Shown here one piece after another: positions 57,336 to 64,000 of a stretch of 64,000 nucleotides of DNA. The DNA is from Teredinibacter turnerae (GTDB taxonomy: Bacteria > Pseudomonadota > Gammaproteobacteria > Pseudomonadales > Cellvibrionaceae): positions 2,728,001 through 2,792,000 of the forward strand of contig NZ_CP149817.1 in NCBI RefSeq assembly GCF_037935975.1, written 5' to 3'. The notes beneath the pieces were generated by a model that ran no database searches, had not been told where the DNA came from, and saw nothing but the letters and a program-made list of their open reading frames with translations. Position numbers and translations under genes: made by a program. Position 1 is the stretch's first letter. The number at the start of each line of letters is the position of its first letter.

Positions 57336-57872
57336 TTAGGGAGCTGTTTCTTCTCGAATAGTGTACCAAACAGGCCAGAATATCAGCCACCCTACCATGA
57401 CCCAAGGGATAGCTGTAATAAAGTCCGTCAATACATGTGTTTTATCTGCTTGGCCAACGAACAACACCGCGCCATACAAGAAAATTGCCGTTATTGCAGC
57501 TGCCAGACACCCTTTTATCCACTGCTTCCACTCATAGATTGTCCGGAGTCTACCGTGTTTAGGAGGAGTTAGAGGTTTAGGTCCCCCTGCGAATCTATAG
57601 GCGGCGTAGTTATCAATCCATCGAATACCACTATGGCCATAGACGAGAGATAGCCCTAAATATATGCCAGATAAAGCATGCGCAAGCTCCGCTTCAGCTC
57701 CTTTGTGCAAGTCAACGCTTACCGCTACAAATAGAATGAAATCTAGTAAAGGAACGCATAACAAAAAGAGCTTTCCTAGGCGAGGCATGTGTAGCAGGTA
57801 TCGAACCAACATGCCTAATGCCAGCATTACCCAAAACCCAATTTCACAAACAACAATAAGGGCTATTAGCAT
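57336..57872 (-). CDS. Multi-pass membrane protein of unknown function (YmcC-like)
   Basis: A 178-residue protein with about five or six hydrophobic segments. The middle part (HALSGIYLGLSLVYGHSGIRWIDNYAAYRFAGGPKP) resembles small integral membrane proteins such as Bacillus YmcC, of unknown role. It is on the same strand as the radical SAM operon and 104 bp after it. It may be the last gene of that operon or independent. Confidence 0.55.
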   Translation of the reverse strand: MLIALIVVCEIGFWVMLALGMLVRYLLHMPRLGKLFLLCVPLLDFILFVAVSVDLHKGAEAELAHALSGIYLGLSLVYGHSGIRWIDNYAAYRFAGGPKPLTPPKHGRLRTIYEWKQWIKGCLAAAITAIFLYGAVLFVGQADKTHVLTDFITAIPWVMVGWLIFWPVWYTIREETAP

Positions 57873-57976
57873 AAATACAGTGCCAGCTCACGACTAAGCG
57901 TCGCCTATTAATAGCTTGGTATCACAACGATTTAGACGATACCAAAAAAAGCTTCCTGACCACGAAAGCAAAACCA

Positions 57977-59872
57977 TTACGCAACTTGTGATTCTTTTGC
58001 GCTTGCCATAAGAACTGCCAAATCAGACCCCTTTCTCGGTAACACTAAATTGATTAAACGATTTTCATCTTTAAATACCAAACCATTTGATCGTAAAAAT
58101 TCAAGCTCACTTTCGAGACTAAGCTCTTTAGAAAACTTGTCAATTAAACAATCATGGGACCGGGGTTTATCAAGATAATTCAACAATTCACGAGTCTCTG
58201 CACTAATCTCATAACTTTTAATTTCACCATTTCTTGAATCATAAATAGTGGTTTGATCCACAAAGTACAGCTCGGGTTGATATTGATGCACCTCGTGCGT
58301 TGCAGACTTATCCAGATGAGCTTTTTTCCAGCTATCATTCCAGCGAGCTACGATAGCGTTTAATTTTGAAATCCAACGAGACATCATATTTATGTAGGGT
58401 GAAGCGTAATTGCTATCGTAAAAGTAGTACGCCATATTATTCAAGGTGTTTTTATCAAATGGATAAAGGTATTCGTAAAAATCGAATGGTTTTAACCACA
58501 AACCATACTCCTTTGAATTCATATAATAAGGACTATAGCGATCAAAACGAACAGGATAACAGCCTCCTGGTGGAGGTAGATGAGAAAGCATAGGCAAGTC
58601 GTTCGCATACTTGATAAAGACATGTTCTTGCTCCCCGGGGAACCCTACAAGCAAGTTCCAAATAGGCAAAATATCGTACAATACACAATTTTTTAAAAAT
58701 GTTATATTTGTAAAAGAAGATGTCCCTTTCTTCATCAATTGGAGCGTTGAAGAATCTAGCGCTTCGATCCCTGGCTGAAGCAATTTAACCCTGCTTTTCG
58801 AGAGCAGCTCCATCTCCCACTCTTTCAAAGATGCTTTTACCTCGTAAAATATATTGACATTATCCGGAGGATTGATGTGAGGAAAGACATTATTGGTATA
58901 TTTTTGTGGGATAATATTATCGACACTCGAGAAATTTTTACATTTACCAGAATATTTAAAAATATCTTCAAACTGACCTATGGCAATTTCTGGCGTCATT
59001 GTTTTATAAGCCATAGATTGACTATTTAAACCACAGAAGGTGCAATGCGCCCTTTCACCCCACCAACATCCGCGTGATGTTTCGAAGAGTATCAATTTTG
59101 AATCTTTAATTTTTGGAAAAGATTCGTCAAATTGCTTGATAAAATCAGTATAATCAAGAGGCAAATAGTCATCTAAGGGGCGCTCTTTTCCTATGCGATT
59201 TTGTTTGGTTAAAAAATCAACATTGTTTTTGCTAAAAACTCCTTGAATTGAGTTGCAAGACTGCAAGTTTCTCTCAGCATAATGCTTAAGAAATTCAGGA
59301 AAAGAAAGCAGCGAGGGCCCAGAAAAAACAAAGTCAATTTGCGGAACATTTTTAATGATTTCTTCTCCCATTGGCGACTCGCAATTAGCACCACCAATAA
59401 CTACACATATACTTGACCTCCTTTGTTTAAGTTTTTTCGCCAGCGCAAAACTAGCTCCATTTTGGGAAAACATCGAAGAGAAACCGACAATGTCGTAGCC
59501 GTCTAGATCGTTATCATCAATAAGCCTATCTAACTTAGTATCAATTTTTTCACGAAACTGGAGGATATCCTCCTTAAAAGCAAGAGTTTGTGGATCATTC
59601 TGCGGGTAAAAACGATTGAGGTATTGTATTTTATTGTCCGGTTGTTCGGGAAAAGCAATATGGCGGAACAACCAGTCACCTAAACCAGAAGTAAACTGAT
59701 TAGAGATAAAATCAAACATATCTGTGCCAATCAGTTTGCAAAAATCGTGGTTAAAATAATATACATCAACCTTTTCTACAACTGACTGACTTGTAACCGT
59801 CTCCAGCTGAGACAAGCCTAATGAAGGCCGCTGTATATTGGCAAAGGGCATATTGATAAAAGCGACTTTCAT
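57977..59872 (-). CDS. Cobalamin-type radical SAM C-methyltransferase, RiPP-maturation family
   Basis: A 631-residue protein. The N-terminal part (about 1-210) is a B12-binding-like Rossmann region (YDIVGFSSMFSQNGASFALAKKL; VVIGGANCES). The radical SAM core has the motif RGCWWGERAHCTFCGLNSQ with Cys269, Cys277 and Cys280, spaced C-x7-C-x2-C, the hallmark of the RiPP maturation C-methyltransferase group (PoyB/PoyC-like). The C-terminal part (about 540-620) is unassigned. The family adds methyl groups to unactivated peptide carbons. No precursor peptide is nearby; an NRPS starts the operon instead, so it may act on a non-ribosomal peptide. Confidence 0.85.
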   Translation of the reverse strand: MKVAFINMPFANIQRPSLGLSQLETVTSQSVVEKVDVYYFNHDFCKLIGTDMFDFISNQFTSGLGDWLFRHIAFPEQPDNKIQYLNRFYPQNDPQTLAFKEDILQFREKIDTKLDRLIDDNDLDGYDIVGFSSMFSQNGASFALAKKLKQRRSSICVVIGGANCESPMGEEIIKNVPQIDFVFSGPSLLSFPEFLKHYAERNLQSCNSIQGVFSKNNVDFLTKQNRIGKERPLDDYLPLDYTDFIKQFDESFPKIKDSKLILFETSRGCWWGERAHCTFCGLNSQSMAYKTMTPEIAIGQFEDIFKYSGKCKNFSSVDNIIPQKYTNNVFPHINPPDNVNIFYEVKASLKEWEMELLSKSRVKLLQPGIEALDSSTLQLMKKGTSSFTNITFLKNCVLYDILPIWNLLVGFPGEQEHVFIKYANDLPMLSHLPPPGGCYPVRFDRYSPYYMNSKEYGLWLKPFDFYEYLYPFDKNTLNNMAYYFYDSNYASPYINMMSRWISKLNAIVARWNDSWKKAHLDKSATHEVHQYQPELYFVDQTTIYDSRNGEIKSYEISAETRELLNYLDKPRSHDCLIDKFSKELSLESELEFLRSNGLVFKDENRLINLVLPRKGSDLAVLMASAKESQVA

Positions 59873-59922
59873 TTCTTTATCCCGCGCTATTCAAGTAATA
59901 GGCCATCCAAAATCAATTTTTA

Positions 59923-61125
59923 TTAGATCACCGTCTCGGTTTGATGACTCGCCATCTCATATAGCTCGAGCATACAACTTTCATCTGAAAAAACATCGAC
60001 AAAAGACTCTCCTCGAATATTATCGATTTTTTGGTTAAATTCATAAAACTCGCTTAATCTATGAGACCAATCTTCCGCATTCATATAGCTCGTTACATCA
60101 TTTAACCACTTGATCATCGACTCTGGTAAATTCTCGGCTTCAATAAATGCAGCCACCCGGCGACCTACTTCTTTTTTATGAGCTAGGGGCAATAGCCTAA
60201 TATTGTAATACCTAGGTTCTTGAACGATATTTAAAGATATATCTTCGTAGCGACAAATACTCTCGGATACTATACGCTTCAAAAGATTGGAAATATTAAA
60301 AATGTTTAATAGCGTAATTGTCGGAGAGACGCGTATATAAACGTTGGGAACCTGTCTCTTAATTCTCATAGCGTTAGCTCTAATGGTCTCAAAATCGGAC
60401 CCTTCCCTTAAATACGGAGTGCGCTCGTCAACTTCGTCTATACTAATCGCCACATGTACTGATTTGAATTGCTTCCATAGCTCAATAACATCCCAATCTT
60501 TCAGCTCTAAAACTGTCATATTTGAATTATAACCTATAATGGCATCCGTTCGACCTCGATCAATTAAACGCTGCAGAAGCTCGTAATGTTGGTGCATCAT
60601 AAGTGGTTCGCCACCAGCGAAGTAAAATTCCACCGCCTTATCAATAAAAGGATCTAGCTGATCCACCATTCGCTGCGCACCATCACTGGTTATTAAAGCT
60701 TTATCAGATACAGTAAGATTAAGACTCTTTGCATCTTTAAACCAAGAGCTGCTAGAGCCATGCCAGCACATCCGACACTTTAGATTACATATATTTGAAA
60801 AATGTACGTGTATGCATAGTGGTGTATCAGAGCGCACCCTAGGGTCCTGTAAATTTTTTAAAAGAAAACTACGATTCCATCGAAGCCGAAAGCTATCAGC
60901 ACCAGAATCCTCAAGCTGATAACATATCTCACAACCATCAACCTCCTTACCTGCTAATATCTCTTCTCTAAACTGCCCCATCTCGTCACCGGACCAAATA
61001 TCACTAAGAGCTTGGCTTTTTGAATTACCAAAACTGCGAGTGCTGGTGCAGCAAGGAGTTACATTCCCATCATTAGCGATATTCATATGAACAAACGGTG
61101 CAGTACAATATGTTTTGCTCATCAT
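59923..61125 (-). CDS. Radical SAM protein with N-terminal twitch-type cysteine cluster
   Basis: A 400-residue enzyme. The radical SAM motif CNLKCRMC (Cys113, Cys117, Cys120) is intact, with the GGEPLM SAM-binding loop. Before it lie extra cysteines: Cys7 in YCTAPF, Cys25-Cys26, and Cys65/Cys68 in CEICYQ, which fit an auxiliary iron-sulfur (twitch) domain at the N-terminus instead of the usual C-terminus. GGGAG precedes the ATG. It lies between a methyltransferase and a second radical SAM gene. The reaction is unknown; peptide side-chain chemistry is likely. Confidence 0.8.
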   Translation of the reverse strand: MMSKTYCTAPFVHMNIANDGNVTPCCTSTRSFGNSKSQALSDIWSGDEMGQFREEILAGKEVDGCEICYQLEDSGADSFRLRWNRSFLLKNLQDPRVRSDTPLCIHVHFSNICNLKCRMCWHGSSSSWFKDAKSLNLTVSDKALITSDGAQRMVDQLDPFIDKAVEFYFAGGEPLMMHQHYELLQRLIDRGRTDAIIGYNSNMTVLELKDWDVIELWKQFKSVHVAISIDEVDERTPYLREGSDFETIRANAMRIKRQVPNVYIRVSPTITLLNIFNISNLLKRIVSESICRYEDISLNIVQEPRYYNIRLLPLAHKKEVGRRVAAFIEAENLPESMIKWLNDVTSYMNAEDWSHRLSEFYEFNQKIDNIRGESFVDVFSDESCMLELYEMASHQTETVI

Positions 61126-61186
61126 CTACTCCCTTTATTAAACTTAGCTGCCTACAATATTGATTTTTTTATGGACAGAGCTTTAA

Positions 61187-61969
61187 TTAATCCAATTTAA
61201 CTGCAACGACTAAATGCATTAGCATGTTTACCAATGGATTATCCAAATCCGCAAAATCTGCCAAACCATGATCCGAAATATCGACAATATGATACCCTGC
61301 GTCCCCAAGCATTAATTTTAACTCCTTTCTTTTATACGTAAGCAAATCGTATTCTCGATTAATAGTTTTCGTTTTACCTATACCTTTCTGCACTAATAGT
61401 GTTTGCTTAGTATTAAGCACGCCTTCAGGGCGGTTAAAATCAAATTGTGTAAATCTTATTAAAAATTTATTACCCTCATCCCTCGCCTGATCAATAAACT
61501 TGTGCCTGGGTAGCAATGGCATGACATCTTTGTTAAAAATATCGAATATAAGCAATCCGTTTTTGTTGAGATTTCTTTTAGCATTAACGAGCGTTTTCAA
61601 TAGCTGCTCTTTCGTAAGATGCCCAACAGAGTTGAACATGCTTATTACAGCATCAAAATTACCCAGATCCAAATACTGCATATCGCCTACGTTAAACTGG
61701 ATAGCCAAGCCTTTAGATTTTATTTTAGTTATTTCTATCATCTCGCGACTCAAATCGCTAGCAGTTACATCAAATCCCTTACGAGCCAACGCGATTGCTT
61801 GCGCGCCTGTGCCGCAACTCATATCAAGCACGGATTTAACTGAATATTTTTCTAGTATATTTATAATTTTTTGATTTGTTCTGTCAGAGGTACTTTTCCC
61901 CCTCAATTCAAAGTCATCATAAATATCTGCAGACTCAGTATATATTCCCAAATCCATAAAATGTTTCAC
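61187..61969 (-). CDS. SAM-dependent methyltransferase
   Basis: A 260-residue class I methyltransferase: SAM-binding motif I VLDMSCGTGAQAIALARKG, motif II region VTASDLSREMIEI, and DAVISMFNSVGHL. The GTG at 61969 is chosen because it overlaps the NRPS stop as GTGA, giving translational coupling; an in-frame ATG four codons later is an alternative. It should methylate an O or N of the NRPS product or its precursor; the position cannot be read. Confidence 0.85.
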   Translation of the reverse strand: MKHFMDLGIYTESADIYDDFELRGKSTSDRTNQKIINILEKYSVKSVLDMSCGTGAQAIALARKGFDVTASDLSREMIEITKIKSKGLAIQFNVGDMQYLDLGNFDAVISMFNSVGHLTKEQLLKTLVNAKRNLNKNGLLIFDIFNKDVMPLLPRHKFIDQARDEGNKFLIRFTQFDFNRPEGVLNTKQTLLVQKGIGKTKTINREYDLLTYKRKELKLMLGDAGYHIVDISDHGLADFADLDNPLVNMLMHLVVAVKLD

Positions 61970-64000
61970 TTGTTTATAGTAAGTAAAATCGACACACGCT
62001 CGAGCGTATCCATATAACTCTCAAGCAGAAAGTCTGCTGTATTTCTATCGATGAGACTTGTTTTATGTGCCACCTCGATACGTGACCGCCCTTTGGGAAA
62101 TACAATAATGGTAAAAGGTTGCGTAGAATACCATCGAGACTTCACCAGGGTATGCTGTATATTTTCTGGCAACGAAGGGAAGTTTTGGAAGACAAACAGT
62201 GACCATAATTTTCTTTCATAGTGTGCGGGCAAATCAGCATATCGGCGGATTTTTTCAATATCCTCATACCCGTATTGCACAAGCTCATTAGTTGATTGAT
62301 CGATTGATTTTATTGCTGACACAAGATTATTATTTTCGGTAATTTTTATTTGATTGGGCACTAAATTTATACAGAGCCCCAACAATCTATCAATTGCATT
62401 GATTGTAGTTGGCCTAACAGAAACTGCTTGTAAAAAATCAACACAATCAGTCTGCTCAAAGTCGCTTAAGGTTTGCGACCATGCATATAGAAACAGAGAA
62501 TGAATAGAAACTAGATGCGTTTTCGCCGATTGATTTAATCGTACAATTAGATCATGCCTAAGAGGTTTTGTAATGTAGTGGGATTCAAACGATTTTTTGT
62601 GAGAAAACTTTTCTTCTATAACGGACTTCGTAGCGGAAATAAAGTTCGACAAATGATCCTTCCAAAATTCTTTACTTTCATCTTCTTTTTCGTTGGCAAT
62701 GGATTTCATTCGTTCGACATAGCCACCGTATGAAATCAACCTTGAAATAGTTTTTTCATCCCCTTTGTAAAGCCGCCAAAAATCTTGAATAAACAGGCTC
62801 TGACACCAACCATCGATAATTGCGTGATGGAATGAGAAGATTGCGTATGCGTGCGTTTTGCACCAATAAACCTTTACTCGCACCAACCTGCAATTTAAAA
62901 CATCAAACCCTAACTCAGCATCGGTTGACATGGCGTCATCTAGATCAAATTTTTCTGAGAACGGGAGAAAGTGACAGTCTATTATTGCTGTGTTATCTGT
63001 ATTAAAGTAGATACCTGTTTTAGTTATAGAAATCGTGGCCCTCAATAAACCATGAATACTTGCAAGCTTTTCTAAGGTAGCGATCAGTTTGTGCTTGTTA
63101 TATGAATCTATTTTAAGAGCGAACTGCTCTATATTAATTGCTTTGTGCTGACTCGTGAGGGATTGAAAAAGCATCTTGCTCTGTAAATTTGTTGCCTTAA
63201 ATCTTAAGCACTCTTGGTATACGTCCGGCAGGCGGCTACCGCCGCTAGTTCCGTATATAGCAGCACACCCCTTTATCGTCGGTTTACGATAAAATTCATC
63301 AAGAGGTATTTCATAGCCATGCTTATTGAGAGCGATGAGAAAGATTTGTGCTTTAATAGAATCCCCACCCAAGGCGAAAAAGTTATCAGTAATAGAAAAC
63401 CCAGTGATTCCTAGAGTATCTTTCCAAATCTTATAGAGAAGTCTTTGAAAATCTGTGTTCGGAGCTGATGCTTCGCCAAAGATATCAGGCAATTTTTTCT
63501 TATCTAGCTTGCCATTGTTCGTCTGCGGGATTCGAGGAATATTGGTGATTGCAGCAGGAACCATATATTCTGGCAACCGTTGTTTTAAGAATGAAATAAT
63601 ATCATTTTGTAAGACGTTATCGAAAACCGTTTCTTGATTATATAAAACCACATAGGCTACGAGGGCGCGAGCATGTTTTACTTTTGACATAGACCTGCTA
63701 ACGACACACGAATCTTTTATTAGCTCATGGCATGATAATTGATATTCAATCTCTCTTGGCTCTATTCTCACCCCATGAATTTTTATTTGATCGTCAATCC
63801 TACCTCCATATTCTAAGTTGCCGTCAGGCAACCAACGCACTAAATCCCCCGTACGATAAATTAAAATCGGTGTCGATTGGATGGTAACAGTAGTAAATTT
63901 TTCATTAGTAAGTGTGTCATTAAAATATCCCACAGCCAGATTTTCGCCTGCTATGCATAGTTCTCCAAACGCGCCAACAGGTTGCATCTCACCACATTCA
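61966..64000 (-). CDS. NRPS, partial (A C-terminal part, T, terminal C)
   Basis: The frame is open to the window edge, so the N-terminal part is missing. Residues are numbered from the ATG at 63987. The end of an A domain (YRTGDLVRWLPDGNLEYGGRIDDQIKIHGVRIEPREIE, then NGKLD) is followed by T with Ser210 in FALGGDSIK. A C domain (about 255-670) has FHHAIIDGW (His387-His388, Asp392). The protein ends after this C, with no thioesterase. The terminal C may transfer the chain to an amine or to another protein. It is coupled to the methyltransferase gene. The sequence is visibly more A+T-rich than the island. Confidence 0.9.
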   Translation of the reverse strand, partial: ECGEMQPVGAFGELCIAGENLAVGYFNDTLTNEKFTTVTIQSTPILIYRTGDLVRWLPDGNLEYGGRIDDQIKIHGVRIEPREIEYQLSCHELIKDSCVVSRSMSKVKHARALVAYVVLYNQETVFDNVLQNDIISFLKQRLPEYMVPAAITNIPRIPQTNNGKLDKKKLPDIFGEASAPNTDFQRLLYKIWKDTLGITGFSITDNFFALGGDSIKAQIFLIALNKHGYEIPLDEFYRKPTIKGCAAIYGTSGGSRLPDVYQECLRFKATNLQSKMLFQSLTSQHKAINIEQFALKIDSYNKHKLIATLEKLASIHGLLRATISITKTGIYFNTDNTAIIDCHFLPFSEKFDLDDAMSTDAELGFDVLNCRLVRVKVYWCKTHAYAIFSFHHAIIDGWCQSLFIQDFWRLYKGDEKTISRLISYGGYVERMKSIANEKEDESKEFWKDHLSNFISATKSVIEEKFSHKKSFESHYITKPLRHDLIVRLNQSAKTHLVSIHSLFLYAWSQTLSDFEQTDCVDFLQAVSVRPTTINAIDRLLGLCINLVPNQIKITENNNLVSAIKSIDQSTNELVQYGYEDIEKIRRYADLPAHYERKLWSLFVFQNFPSLPENIQHTLVKSRWYSTQPFTIIVFPKGRSRIEVAHKTSLIDRNTADFLLESYMDTLERVSILLTINK

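Noticed and set aside
57873-57976. Search for a RiPP precursor next to the radical SAM gene
   Set aside because: The gap is about 100 bp and contains no start with a plausible leader/core peptide; the other gaps in the operon are still shorter.
1-64000. tRNA, rRNA and CRISPR arrays
   Set aside because: None could be recognised by eye on either strand; a covariance search would be needed to exclude a tRNA fully.

Overview
The window looks like a chromosome segment of a polysaccharide-degrading marine gammaproteobacterium of the Cellvibrionaceae (Teredinibacter/Saccharophagus/Cellvibrio type). The main clue is a secreted GH53 galactanase with CBM10-like modules joined by long poly-serine linkers, a style typical of that group. 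A GH44 remnant, a galactose locus and large NRPS/PKS genes fit the same picture. The lineage is an inference; no rRNA or tRNA gene was seen.

Region 1 (1-26986) is a mobile copper-resistance island. It opens with a decayed Tn3-family transposase and two damaged copies of a divergent resolution module, tnpT (coiled coil) and tnpS (tyrosine recombinase), of the Tn4651 kind. The copper genes follow: a CusS/CusR two-component system with a palindromic CusR-type box; a Met/His-rich periplasmic protein, a cytochrome c, a Cys-rich exported protein and a DUF411 lipoprotein; a CusCBA-type RND efflux system; and a MerR-family regulator with a 19-bp-spacer promoter driving a copA operon (P1B-ATPase, cupredoxin, PII-like protein, DUF2933 protein, HMA-like protein). 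Next comes an accessory module: an XRE repressor with twin operators, a small coiled-coil protein, an SF2 helicase and a SprT-like metalloprotease. A complete Tn3-family transposase closes the island. The GH44 gene beside it is cut off after about 92 codons, next to a GGGG-type candidate transposon end, which marks the probable right edge of the insertion.

Region 2 (27.5-42 kb) is host-like: a membrane-anchored AraC regulator, a giant SIR2/DUF4020 protein resembling defence-associated sirtuins, and a galactan/galactose locus. In that locus GH53 cuts galactan, a sodium-solute symporter imports sugar, galK and galT convert galactose, and a GntR/FCD regulator is broken by one frameshift.

Region 3 (42-64 kb, all on the minus strand) is secondary metabolism. 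A C-A-T NRPS is translationally coupled to a KS-AT-ACP-C-luciferase-like monooxygenase-A-T-C megasynthase. Separately, an NRPS that starts outside the window ends A-T-C. It is followed by a GTGA-coupled methyltransferase, an N-terminal-twitch radical SAM protein and a cobalamin-type radical SAM protein of the RiPP C-methyltransferase family. No RiPP precursor, thioesterase, phosphopantetheinyl transferase or exporter was seen. The coupling of this NRPS to two radical SAM enzymes is the strongest candidate here for an undescribed system.
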